Source: Ustilaginoidea virens (Eukaryota > Ascomycota > Sordariomycetes > Hypocreales > Clavicipitaceae). From it: DNA of 64,000 nt. The position numbers and the translations under genes were made by a program. Each line of letters opens with the position of its first letter. Positions within the stretch are counted from its first letter, which is position 1. Below the pieces are notes generated by a model, which was given only the letters and a program-made list of their open reading frames with translations, was not told where the DNA came from and did not search any database. Where the stretch lies: positions 558,001 to 622,000 of the forward strand of contig NC_057319.1 in the NCBI RefSeq assembly GCF_000687475.1. The letters are read 5' to 3'. Below are positions 45,757 to 55,953 of the stretch, in pieces.

Positions 45757-46805
45757 TTATTTAACGGTGGAGTGAGGTAGTGGCGCCGATCGTTTGCCGA
45801 GACGTGAGACTTCTTTTCGAGCAAACATAGCATCGCCATTCACAATCATGCTGTGATCGGCAATTTCGGCTTGATTGGTGTTTTCGATGCGAGGATCAGC
45901 TCCCGTGAAGCGTCTCATGGTAGACTCCCATAAGCGAAAGCGTTCTTTGCCTTGATCATCTATTTCAACCAGGGATTTGGCCTCTTTTTGTTTTCGCATC
46001 TTGGAGGCTCGGACCAAGCGTCTGAGTGCATCTTCGCCCTGTTGTGCGGTCCTTGCGGCTTCCTCTCGTATTTTCTTAGAATCCCTAACGCTCGTGTCCT
46101 CCTGAGGCGTGAACTTGTAAGTATGGCGGCTTGGAAAGTCGGGAAATGACGGTGGAATGTATTTTCTCGCGTCCTTGTCTGCTTGGCCGCTGAGCTCCGG
46201 ACCTAGGAGTGGAAGGGTTGTGTAGGCATCCTCCTCTGCGACGTGGACATTGTCGTAGGTTGGTACAAGTTGATTGACGTGTATTGGATTTTTTAGGTGT
46301 GGCTTCAATGATGATATGGGCAGATTAAACCGCCTCAAAGCAGCCTCAAAGTCCGTCGGATTCGGGTGATCTCGACGAGAAGAAAGTGCAAATCTCTTGC
46401 ATTCTTGGATAAACGACGCGAGATCTGAGAGACCGATTAGCAAATTTGGGAGGGGGGGGGGTAATGGAGATGAGGGTTTTGAGACCAACAAGTTTCCACC
46501 AGGCCAGTAAAGCTTTCCATAGCCTCTGGTGTGGAGGAAGCAAACCCGTCGTGTCTCAAGACCATGGCTATGGACCTTTGGATACCAGCTCTTGCGTTGG
46601 CGTGATGCGTCGGGGCAAGAGATTTCCGGGCAGCAATTTCGTCTCCAATTTCGGCGGCGACAATGGAGCCAATTTTCTCGGCGATGATCGAGATGGCTCT
46701 GTCAGGCCCAGGGTGGTCATTATGCGCCGGGCCAAGTTTGGGTTTTTTGGAGCTAACATCCGGCGACTCTGATAAAGAAGGGGGCAAGCTTCGTTTCGAT
46801 GACAT
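45757..46805 (-). CDS. TAF8: TFIID subunit TAF8
   Basis: Component of the general transcription factor TFIID. Two exons (46805-46490, 46424-45757) splice in frame to 327 residues. The N-terminal half is a bromodomain-associated histone fold: GIQRSIAMVLRHDGFASSTP, ESFTGLVET joined to YLASFIQECKRFALSS and RDHPNPTDFEAALRRFNL. The hallmark TAF8 segment follows: YIPPSFPDFPSRHTYKFTP. The C-terminus is charged. A longer frame to 46880 exists, but MSSKRSLPPSLSES is the more natural start, with its basic SSKKPKLGP. Confidence 0.9.
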
Positions 46806-47413
46806 GGTAGAGGCGTGATCAGTGAAGGGTCGACGATACGGAGACACGGCGGCCCTGCTTCGGGCGGGGGAAGGCTTCAAGGCTTCTTCAAGTGCCAGTT
46901 TCGAAAAGATGTCGCTTGCTACATGTATGTCATGAAGACGTAGCCGAAATCAAAGCTAGAAAAACGTCCAGAAGTTGCAGCTGGTTGCCAGTCGCGCTAC
47001 TGCAGCGTGGTGCGTCGCGGAGTACAAAAGTGGGCAACGGGAAATACTCGGCTAGCGCCTGGCGTGACCTACCTACTGTACCGTACCTCTTGGCCGTGGA
47101 CTCGCGGCTCTCCAATCCAAAACAGTTGTCACCATGCATCTCGTTTAGTTGTTCATTCATTCATTCATTTCTTTCATTCATTATTTTTTTATTATTTTTA
47201 TTATTATTATTTTTTCCCCCCGCGATTCATGACCCGCGGGTAAGGAATCGCGTCTTGGTTGCCAACTGGGGGCGCACGCTTTGGCAAAGCTTCGCTCGCA
47301 CGCAAAAGTTACCTGTTAAGATGAAGGGAAAGAAGTCGGTGTTCCCACTGCCGCTGCGCCGCATCTCCACATGTCTGTGCCTTGGTGCTTACGTCCTACC
47401 AGGTACCTAGCTT
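46806..47413. other. Intergenic region
   Basis: Upstream of TAF8, followed by ATTC/TTCATT repeats (47150-47185) and T/A runs to 47220. No gene recognised; the plus-strand ORF 46892-47410 is low-complexity. Confidence 0.5.
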
Positions 47414-47450
47414 ACCTAACCTAACCTAACCTAACCTACCTAAACCTAAC
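47414..47450. repeat. CCTAA tandem repeat (telomere-like pentamer)
   Basis: Four to five copies of CCTAA (TTAGG on the other strand), then CCTAAACCTAAC. It resembles but is not the fungal TTAGGG telomere hexamer. It lies about 70 bp before the inverted-repeat element. Confidence 0.8.
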
Positions 47451-47523
47451 GTAAGGCACCTATTGACCCTACCTCCTAGACAAAGAACTGCCAGGTACCT
47501 AGCCTAGCCCCATCTCGAGACTA

Positions 47524-47591
47524 CATATCAACCGACCTATGCCCCCCCCTAGTCATTCGACCCCCCCATAATAACTTAACAGACCTGACCA
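47524..47591 (+). repeat. Left terminal inverted repeat
   Basis: Matches the reverse complement of 48567-48633; begins CATATCAACCGACC next to TA. Confidence 0.8.
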
Positions 47592-47873
47592 ATGCTCTTT
47601 CATAATATAGAGATACGCTAATAAATAATAGTAGATCCTTTAATCTATAGTAGCCACTAGACTATAAGTATCTTTATATATATTTTTCTATAGTGAGTGA
47701 CTTCCCTTATATTTTTACTAGGTATGTTGGTTTCACCAAGGGGTACCCAGTTGTACGTAGGGTTGCGCGCGTGGTATCAAGTACCGTGAGGTCACCGGTC
47801 AAAGGTATGATTACTTCTTTGATTATGACTATGACTAACTAAGAGGAAAGAAAGGAAGCAAAAGAGTAATTAC

Positions 47874-47996
47874 ACGATGTGGCCTTTTTGTGCGTGCCGT
47901 TGTCACGTGCATCGGCGCAGTCGGGCCGGGCTGCCCGCGTGCCCTACCGGGCTCAGGGGTAAAGGGGCAAAAGGGGCCAAAGTGGCCACATCGTGC
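47874..47996. repeat. GC-rich block bounded by a 12-bp inverted repeat, inside the TIR element
   Basis: CACGATGTGGCC at the left returns as GGCCACATCGTG at the right, enclosing about 100 bp of GC-rich DNA in an otherwise AT-rich repeat array. It could be a nested tiny element or a hairpin-forming segment. Confidence 0.65.
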
Positions 47997-48074
47997 GCAT
48001 CGGGTGTGCGCGGCACATTCGTCGCAATGTGCCCAATTGGGCACCTTGCGACAGCGATTCCGACAAGGTATCCC

Positions 48075-48515
48075 TACCTAAGAACCTAATATTAAAAGTA
48101 GATAAAGTATCTTTATATAGACTTTTGTATCGAAAGTGACTTCCTTTTTTTTTATTAGGTAGGTACCTAGGTCTTTAGGTACTATATATAGAGAAAGTAC
48201 CTTTATATATATTTTTCTATATAAAGCGACTTCTTATATTTCCACTAAGTACCTAGGTACTGAGTACCTAGGTACTGGGGATAGAAAGAGAGGTACCTTT
48301 ATATATATATTTCTATAGAAAGTGACCTTCTTTAATACTCTTACTAGGTATCTTTATGTAAGAACCTAATAAAATAGTAGAGAAAGTACTTCTCCCTATA
48401 TTTTTCTAAAGAAAGTAACTTCTTTAATTTCTTTTACTAGGTACCCCTACCTAAGAACCTAGTAAAGTATTAGAGAAAGTACTTCTCTATATAGCTTTCT
48501 ATATAAAGTGACCTG
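48075..48515. repeat. About 93-bp tandem repeats inside the TIR element
   Basis: The word AGTGAC (with AGCGAC and AGTAAC variants) after TTTCTATA ends near 48140, 48230, 48326, 48419 and 48512, so units are 90-96 bp. Another copy ends near 47701 on the other side of the GC-rich block. Units also share ACCTAGGTAC or ACTAGGTA and AGAGAAAGTAC. Confidence 0.75.
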
Positions 48516-48566
48516 ACCCACTATTCCCTAATAAACCAATTATATTAAGAGTATAGCCTATAGTAA

Positions 48567-48633
48567 TGGTCAGGTCAGTTAAGTTATTATGGGGGGGTCG
48601 GATGACAAAGGGGGATACAGGTCGGTTGACCTG
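48567..48633 (-). repeat. Right terminal inverted repeat
   Basis: Reverse complement of the left repeat; ends GGTTGACCTG next to TA. Confidence 0.8.
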
Positions 48634-48635
48634 TA

Positions 48636-49227
48636 CCCTCCCCCATCTCTTTGTCGGCGCAATCTAACCCCGACGCACACGTGACGCCGGCGCTAGGCAA
48701 GGCCACTTGGGTAACCCTGGTACCCACTAGAGCTCTTTCGGCGCCCATCGGCGGGTCCGCGCATACGTAGCTTCTTAGCTTCTCAGGCCTTTTGGCTCGG
48801 CTCGAAAAACGAGACCCTCCAAGTGCTCCAAGTGCAGAGAGCCCATCATCGTGTCAAGATTATTCGGCTCAGGCCGAGGCTCTGGGATCCGGATTCCGCT
48901 CCCTTTGATGGAGCCTCCCCTCTTGGTCGGAACCCCACCTCCAGGCGAATATATATACTTGCTGGGGTTGATTCAACATGTCTCGTCACTCCTCACATTC
49001 ACAGACAAGTGGACAAGGAACCCCACACTCCTCCAACTGCGCCCTTGCTGCTGCTACTCGACACGCCTCCTCGGTACGTCTGTAGACAACTGCATGTGTG
49101 GCCTCGGTCTGCCTGCCTGCCTCTTGACGACGGGCCGCCTGTTACGCGACTGTTCCTGCGGCGGTTCCAGCGGCGGTTCCAGCGGCCAACGTCAACCACG
49201 CGAGAGCTTTCGGCCGCCCTCATCATC
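48636..49227. other. Upstream region of the fusion gene
   Basis: About 590 bp between the TIR element and the fusion gene, with TATATATA near 48949. The reading frame stays open from 48823 but lacks domain content before 49228, so this is probably promoter and 5' UTR. Confidence 0.55.
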
Positions 49228-51993
49228 ATGTTCGACTTTGACAAGGCGTCTCTGCCTCACATCGTCACCCGCAAAGCGTTGATCTTGGTAGACTTTCAAA
49301 ACGACTTCTTGGAGGACAATGGGGCGCTACCGTCGATAGATTCCGAAGGCCTCGTCGATCGCACTGTGCAGCTGGTCAACGGCTTTCGGGGATACGGCGA
49401 TGTGGTTTGGGTTCAGTCGCAGTTCAAGGAACCCGTGCTTGACACGGAATCCATCGTCATCTCCGACACTCCTCGACCGAGCAGGCACCGTAAAGGCTCA
49501 GGATGGACGCCCGACTCTCTTCGACCAGCGGACCCGGATGAGCCGCCGGATCCGGAGGCTTTTCTGAGCCAGGCGGAAGCCACGTGTGTCAAGAAAGATT
49601 CATGGGGAGCAAAGCCGGCGCCAGCCGTGGAAGCCGTTATGAAGAAAGGAGATGCCGTCATCACCAAAACGCAGTACTCGGGCTTCAATGGCACCCATCT
49701 CCTTCGCTCGCTGCGTGCGAAAATGGTCATGGACGTCTTCATTTGCGGTTCCATGGCCAACGTAGGAGTCTACGCCACCGCCATCGATGCTGCCGGTCAC
49801 GGATTGGCCATCACCGTGGTCGAGGACTGTTGCGGCCACCGAAGCGAACAGCGACAGCTGTCGGCCGTGAGGAATCTGATTGAGTTCGTGGGTTGCGAAA
49901 TCGCTTCGGCCGACGAGGTGATTGAAAGCCTGCAGCCTAGCCCTATCGCTACCCCGCGAACACCAATCGGCGAGGTTCAGCTAAACGTTGTGACCTCGCC
50001 GTCGAGAGCCAGTGCAGATCAACGCCAGGCCTTGGAGATTCCCGCAGATGTAGTCAGGTCTTTGGCGGGTTTGCGATTGGGGGCGGCCGGGACGCAACCT
50101 GCGACAGGGGCAGGGGCAGGGACAGGGACCGGGACCGGGACAGGGTCAAGGAACAGCGTAGCAGCTACCCAAGCCTCCCAGGCCGACTCGCGGGAACACT
50201 CACAAACGATGGCAAAAGCCAAGAACGAGACAGCAGCTGGACTCGAGCGGCTGGAAAACCAACAGCAGCTACAGCGCCTGGTTGCAGCTGGTCAAGATGC
50301 TCCTTCCCGAACTGCAAGTGCCGCCAACAACAAAAAAAGCACCGCGAAGCAGCGACAGCCCCCAACTCCCACCACGACTGTGACGACGACGACGAGGACG
50401 CCGACACCCCACTCCCACTGTCTCTCGTCGGATACAACAGCAGCAACCGCAATGGCTGAAGCCTCTCAATCCTCAGAGCAGCCTCGGGCACACCCAGAAA
50501 CAGATGCCGACAGTTTTCTGGAAGTTTTCCTGCAAAAGGGACTCTGCGAAGGGGATACTGACATAATCAGAAATGCCTTGCCGGAACGCCTGGCGAAGCA
50601 AGCCTTTGACAAGCTGCGAAATGAGGTGCGATGGCAGCGCATGCTCCACCAAGGCGGCGAGGTCCCGCGCCTGGTGGCAGTTCAGGGCCATGTTGCAGAG
50701 GACGGGAGCATGCCAGTCTACCGCCACCCATCGGATGAATCACCACCACTGCTTCCCTTTTCCCCGACAATCTTGGCCATCAAGGCGGAAACGGAAAAGC
50801 ACCTTGGCCACCCTTTGAACCACGTCTTGATCCAGTTCTACCGCGATGGCAGCGACTACATATCCGAGCACAGCGACAAGACCATGGATGTCGTCAAGGG
50901 CTCCTTCATTGCAAACGTCAGCCTGGGAGCCGAGCGCACCATGGTGTTCAGGACCAAGAGGCTGGCCAAGGACCCGTCTCGCGCCGAATCCTCGTCGCCT
51001 TTGGACGACGCCAAGCGCCAGATCCACCGTGCCCAGCTGCCGCACAATTCCCTGTGCCGCATGGGCTTGCGGACAAACATGAAGTGGCTGCATTCTATCC
51101 GCCAGGACAAGCGGGCCGAGCGGGAAAAATCACCAGCCGAGCTGGCTTTCGGCGGCGGCAGAATATCTCTCACGTTTCGACGAATCGGCACCTTCTTGGA
51201 TCGCGATGAAGCCGCCATCTGGGGGCAAGGCGCCGTCGGCAAGACCCGCGACGCCGCCAGGCCCGTGGTGAACGGGCTCTCTTCCGAAGCGGTGGAGATG
51301 GTCAAGGCTTTCGGGGCAGAAAACAACTCCTCGGATTTCGACTGGGACACACACTACGGCCGGGGTTTTGATGTGCTGCATTTCAGCAACACACCGCGCC
51401 TCTTGTCGTCCGCCGACCCGGTCACCAATATGCGCCTTGGCCTCATGCTGGCCGAGCACGGCGTCAGCTACGCTAAAGGCAGCCTGGCGCCGTCACCCCC
51501 CGACGCCAACAACGGCCATGGCTCATCACCCAGCACCGACGCCCCGGCCGTTCGATTCGTAGACAACGACGAGGACAAGTCAGCTGTCGACGGAGACGTG
51601 GCCATTACGCTGTACCTCGACGCCGTCCATGACCGAGCCGAGGCCAGCCCGGCCGACCTGGCCGTTCGCTTCTCGCGGTTCCAGCAGGCCCTCAAGCTCG
51701 CAGACCTGTGGAGGCAGCAGGACCCGGCTGCGAAGCTCGGCCAAGCGCTGCTGCGAGAACTGGCCCTCTGGGATCTCTACGCAGCGCAGGCCGGCGAGGC
51801 GACCCCGTTCCTGGGCAAGTCCGGCTCGCCGTCCATGGTGGACTTTACCGTCTGGCCCGTCCTGCATGCCCTGGCGAAGCGAGAGATGAAAACGCTGGCA
51901 AGGCACGGCAGTTTGCGCAAATACTACGAAAGCTTTGCGACGCGGGAAAGCGTAAGGAAGGTCCTCGGCAAGAATGGCACCGGGTCGGCTTAG
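49228..51993 (+). CDS. Three-domain fusion: isochorismatase-like, AlkB-like 2OG-Fe(II) dioxygenase, GST-like
   Basis: Single exon, 921 residues from ATG 49228. Residues about 13-240 are an isochorismatase-like (cysteine hydrolase) fold: ALILVDFQNDFLEDNGALPS with the family Asp, VITKTQYSGF with the Lys, but the nucleophile position in ICGSMANVGVYATAIDA holds Gly, not Cys. A disordered linker (about 245-415) has a Gly-Thr repeat and a Thr/Pro run. An AlkB-like dioxygenase (about 420-655) follows, with iron ligands in YISEHSDKT (H-x-D) and KWLHSI, and the 2-oxoglutarate motif R-x5-R in RISLTFR. The end (about 690-921) is a thioredoxin/GST-like pair (RLGLMLAEHGVSYAKG, then PSMVDFTVWPVLHAL). AlkB proteins repair or demethylate nucleic acids; the substrate and the purpose of the fusion are unknown. 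Confidence 0.88.
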   Translation: MFDFDKASLPHIVTRKALILVDFQNDFLEDNGALPSIDSEGLVDRTVQLVNGFRGYGDVVWVQSQFKEPVLDTESIVISDTPRPSRHRKGSGWTPDSLRPADPDEPPDPEAFLSQAEATCVKKDSWGAKPAPAVEAVMKKGDAVITKTQYSGFNGTHLLRSLRAKMVMDVFICGSMANVGVYATAIDAAGHGLAITVVEDCCGHRSEQRQLSAVRNLIEFVGCEIASADEVIESLQPSPIATPRTPIGEVQLNVVTSPSRASADQRQALEIPADVVRSLAGLRLGAAGTQPATGAGAGTGTGTGTGSRNSVAATQASQADSREHSQTMAKAKNETAAGLERLENQQQLQRLVAAGQDAPSRTASAANNKKSTAKQRQPPTPTTTVTTTTRTPTPHSHCLSSDTTAATAMAEASQSSEQPRAHPETDADSFLEVFLQKGLCEGDTDIIRNALPERLAKQAFDKLRNEVRWQRMLHQGGEVPRLVAVQGHVAEDGSMPVYRHPSDESPPLLPFSPTILAIKAETEKHLGHPLNHVLIQFYRDGSDYISEHSDKTMDVVKGSFIANVSLGAERTMVFRTKRLAKDPSRAESSSPLDDAKRQIHRAQLPHNSLCRMGLRTNMKWLHSIRQDKRAEREKSPAELAFGGGRISLTFRRIGTFLDRDEAAIWGQGAVGKTRDAARPVVNGLSSEAVEMVKAFGAENNSSDFDWDTHYGRGFDVLHFSNTPRLLSSADPVTNMRLGLMLAEHGVSYAKGSLAPSPPDANNGHGSSPSTDAPAVRFVDNDEDKSAVDGDVAITLYLDAVHDRAEASPADLAVRFSRFQQALKLADLWRQQDPAAKLGQALLRELALWDLYAAQAGEATPFLGKSGSPSMVDFTVWPVLHALAKREMKTLARHGSLRKYYESFATRESVRKVLGKNGTGSA

Positions 51994-52828
51994 AAGGCTG
52001 ATGCGGCTGTTCCGGGCATGGGGTGGAATCGTCATGATTTCGTTTGTACGGGTTATTTCCTTTTCCTTCTTTACCTTTTGTACACCCATTTATTTTTAAT
52101 TTTGAAGTGCTAGCTGTCTTTTCTTTCTTTTCTTTTCTTTTCTTTTATTTTATTTTTTCCTTTTTTTTTTCTTTTTGTTTCAATTTTGTTTTAATGTCTC
52201 TCTAGCCGGCATCTGTATACGGGGGAGCGTCAATGCACTGCCAGTGTTTTGCTTGGAAGCGTTTTCTTAAAACTTGAAAAATAAAAAAAAAATAAAACAC
52301 AGAAAAGAGAAAGAAAGCAAGCAAAGACGAAAAAAAAAAAAGAATTACACCATGTATCCAAGTTTTGTGTATCAAAGTTTGACATCACTATCTAATAGCT
52401 AGCTACTTTGCTGCGTCGCAGAATGAATCTCTCGCCCAGGGAGTTGATGCTCGATTTGGCAGGCCGGCCTATCGTCTGTGCTGTCTGACAGCCCGCCCCT
52501 TTATACACGCAGTTTAAATTACATTGGAGCGCCAATCTCAAGATACAAAAGTCGTGACTGTTTGGCGAGGACAAGAAACCGACAGCCCAGCAACATGTTG
52601 CTTTTTGCCCCCTGTCAAGGACACGGAGACCGGGAAATGCAAAAGCCATTCACTTCCCCCTATGAAGGACACGAGTACGGGAAATGCAAAGACAAGGACA
52701 GACCAGTTGAAAACACCGTGTAAAAAAAAAAGAAAAAAAGAAACAAGAAGAAAGGAAACAAGAAAAAAAGAGGAGGTGAGTTTGAAGCCAAAAGTCACGA
52801 CTAGGGCAAAGGAAAATCCCACTGTCCA
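51994..52828. other. Convergent intergenic region
   Basis: About 835 bp between the fusion gene and SHMT stops. It holds a TTTTC pentamer run (52117-52160), several A runs and a near-duplicate of about 26 bp (GGACACGGAGACCGGGAAATGC-like) at 52617 and 52666. No gene recognised. Confidence 0.55.
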
Positions 52829-54755
52829 TCAGCTCGTCTCCCATGGAAGAGGAAAAGTACCCGCCCAGTCCTCCACCTCGCTTCGCAGCTGCACGATTTC
52901 AGGCTCCGAGTTGCCGTCGCCGACATGTTCCAGGAACAGCTTGAGCTTGCCGGGGCTCTTGTCGCCCTTCTCCTTGGCGGCAGCCTTGACGGTCTTGTCG
53001 ATGCGGGCGGCAATGGTGACGGCGCGGTCGACAATGTCGGCAACGCGGACAAAGTCGTCTTGGCCGAAGCCGCGGGTGGTCATGGCGGGGGTTCCCATGC
53101 GAAGACCCCCGGGAACGAGGGCGGAGCGGTCGCCGGGAACGGTGTTCTTGTTGGCGGCGACGCCCACAAGCTCCAGGATGCGCTCGACGCGGCCGCCGTC
53201 GATGCCTTGGGGCTTGAGGTCGGCGAGGACGAGGTGGTTGTCGGTGCCGCCGCTGACGAGGCTGTAGCCGAGGCCGCCCTTGGTCTTCTCCCCGCCGAGG
53301 CGCTTGGCAAAGGCCTTGGCGTTGGCCAGCACCTGGGACTGGTAGGCGTGGAAGTCGGGCGTCTGCGTCTGCTTCAGGGCCACGGCCAGGGCGGTGATGG
53401 TGTGGTTGTGCGGACCGCCCTGGTGGCCTGGGAAGACGGAGCTGTTGATGGGGCCCTCGAGGTTGTAGAGCTCGTCGGCGCCGGTCTTTGGGTTTTGGCG
53501 GCGAACTCCCTTGCGGAAGAAGATCAAGGCGCCGCGCGGGCCTCGCAGGCTCTTGTGGCTGGTGGTGGTGACAATGTCGGCGAAGCGGAACGGACCGGGC
53601 AGCACCTTGGCGGCGACGAGCCCCGAGATGTGGGCCATGTCGGCCAGCAGGTAGGCGTTGACTTTGTCGCAAATGTCGCGCATGCGCTTGTAGTCGATGA
53701 GGCGACTGTAGGCGCTGGCGCCGGCGATGATGATCTTGGGTCGGTAAATGGTGGCAAGCTCCTCGAGCTTGTCGTAGTCTATCAAGCCGGTGGTCTCGTC
53801 CAAGCGATAGGGCACCGTCTCGAAGTACTTGGAGATGAAGGAAATCTTCTTGGTCGGCGTCTGGTAGCCGTGGGACAGGTGGCCGCCGTGAGGCAGGTCA
53901 AGACCCATCAGACGATCGTGCGTGTTCATGAGCGCAGAGTAGACGTACAAGTTGGCCGGGGCACCAGAAAGAGCTTGAATTGATCATCGTTGCGACCAGT
54001 TGTCAGTGATTTTTCAATGGCCGTACCAATGTTCGGAAATTGCCTCGTTACCTTGAACGTTGACGCCCCAGGTCTGAGGATCCAGGTCAAAGGCCTCGAG
54101 AGCGCGCTGCTGGCAGAGCCGTTCTGACTGGTCAATGAACTCGTTGCCACCATAATACCGAGCCCCGGGATACCCCTCAGAGTATTTGTCTGAGCGAAAT
54201 TGGGTGCGTTGTGTTAGCGACAGCTCTGCCCACCGGTTGCATGTTGGGGGGGGGGGTGCGTCTTTGCATCGCTAGCTCACTTTGCATCGGGCTGCCTAGA
54301 GCATCCAGGACCGCCTGGGAGGTGAAGTTTTCGGACGGAATCAAGTTGATGAAGTGCTTCTGGCGTCTCTTCTCCTAAACATTTGCCGCCGAGGTTTAAA
54401 AAAAATAAAAAAAAAAAAAGACAGAGAAAGGCTCGCGGTTAGCGTCTGCGGGCCATTTGCGCGTGCATGCCGCCGTGCATTGCACAGCCAAGCAAGCGCC
54501 CGTCGCATGGAAGCCGATCAAGACGTACATTTTCAACAATGTCGTAGACAGCAGGATCGGCCTGCTGCAGATGGGCGGATAGGAGCTGGAGAGACGAAGC
54601 GGTCAGCATGACGGGCCGTCGATGACGCTTCGCAGGCCACGGACCTGCTGCTGTCCATCCATAGCCATGGAAGACTTGGCCCGTCGAGCTGCCACGACGG
54701 GCCGAGCGAAGCCACAGAGGGCTCGCGAAGTGCCTCTCAGACCGGACAAAGACAT
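52829..54755 (-). CDS. Serine hydroxymethyltransferase, probably mitochondrial
   Basis: PLP enzyme interconverting serine and glycine and charging tetrahydrofolate with one-carbon units. Minus-strand exons join as [83 protein letters not shown], then one long exon. PLP lysine: [19 protein letters not shown]. Other marks: [52 protein letters not shown]. The proposed start [19 protein letters not shown] gives an Arg/Ser/Ala-rich presequence, hence the mitochondrial call; an in-frame Met at 54935 is an alternative. Intron positions near 54005-54058, 54190-54280, 54375-54530 and 54590-54650. Confidence 0.94.
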
Positions 54756-55953
54756 TCCAGACGGGACGGGGATGCTGTTGGAGATGGTTGCCCCCGACAG
54801 TTGGCGCTGAGGAAAGGAAGTCGAGGCCGAGGAACTTGCGGGGGAACCGGTGGGGGGGCTCAAGTGTTTTTTGCCTGCAGGCACGAGGCACCGCACATCC
54901 TGCAGTGGAGGTTGACTCGAACTCGAACCATACATGTACCTTACGTATCAGTAAAGCGTTATCGGCTGTGCGCGCCCGCACTTTTGTTTTTCCGCCCAGA
55001 GGACCCACACCCCCCCTCCCCCAACCCCCCACAGGCCTGCCAGCCCTTTTCCTTGACGTGCAAGCAGCTCCCTCTCCTCCACCTTATTCTCCCTTCCTCT
55101 CCATCAACTAAAAATGGGCGTGAAGAGACCTGCTTGATATCCAGCCAGATTGGTTTTCCGAACCCCTTCTAGTAACATAGAAGGCAGACGGGAGCATGCT
55201 GATATGCCCTGGCACACCCCTCACCACCTTATTCGGGGCAATGTGATGGAAACCTGATCCATTTCTTTAGTTGATCCTGTCCTTGCGACAGATTTTTTTT
55301 TTTCGGCGTTTGGCTTTTCCCTTAGCCCGTGTCTTTTCCTTGATTTGTCCTACCGCGTCTTGTGGATAGCTATCGAGACGAGAGAGTTGCGTTGAAATGG
55401 CAAAACACATGAGAATTGGCGGACTCGTTCTCAGCACCTTCAGATGTCCAGCGTCGGATTGTCCGGAGTAGATGCAAGTGCACGCATCTCGCTCTGCTTG
55501 TTTGGCTTTCGCGTGCGGGGATGACGGGACTGTTTGATAAACACGCTGCAACTGTCTTGAGACACGCATTCGCTGCCGCCTCGTTCAGGCGGTCCGGGTG
55601 TACGCGCTGGAAATGGGCCAAGATCCGAAAGGTGTAATAAAGAGCGTCGCCCTCTGCAGTCATCTGACAAGTCGCTCAATGCTCTTCTGGAGATTCAACT
55701 CAAACTCTAAAAAAAAAAAAAAAAAAAAGGCGGCAATCATGTTCCGTCACTACAACCATCACCTCAAACCACCAGAATAAAACATGTGCATCATGATTCC
55801 ATTTCTGTTTTTCAAATGCTACATGCCAGAAGCCCCGCCGGTACGACTGTGGAAAACCAGTAGGGCGTAAAGAAAAACCCAAACCGTAGACTCCGAATGC
55901 AGCAGCATCCCTTCAAGACCTTAATAGCATCGTCACCGCAGTTCCTTTTAATT
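54756..55953. other. Intergenic region
   Basis: About 1.2 kb between SHMT and the end of eL19. It has a T run at 55292-55302 and an A run at 55710-55727. Minus-strand ORFs at 55267-55679 overlap in different frames, without domains or splice support; a small unknown gene cannot be excluded. Confidence 0.45.

Larger units (their letters stand above)
47522..48635. mobile_element. Non-coding terminal-inverted-repeat element with TA target duplication
   Basis: Left end 47524-47591 and right end 48567-48633 are inverted copies of about 68 bp, with a long identical core (GACCCCCCCATAATAACTTA and onward to GACCTGACCA) and a few mismatches and one indel toward the tips. Each end is flanked by TA, as expected for a Tc1/mariner-type target duplication. 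The interior is AT-rich, has no credible ORF, and consists of about 93-bp tandem repeats interrupted by a GC-rich block. The best description is a MITE-like, non-autonomous TIR element of 1.11 kb; superfamily is an inference from the TA only. Confidence 0.75.

Noticed and set aside
52925..53983. 352-residue plus-strand ORF across the SHMT gene
   Set aside because: It is the GC-rich mirror frame of SHMT (Gly/Ala/Val-rich, no domain). The minus strand carries the clear enzyme.
55267..55679. Overlapping minus-strand ORFs of 79-100 residues downstream of eL19
   Set aside because: Three overlapping frames without domain content; cannot choose one as a gene.
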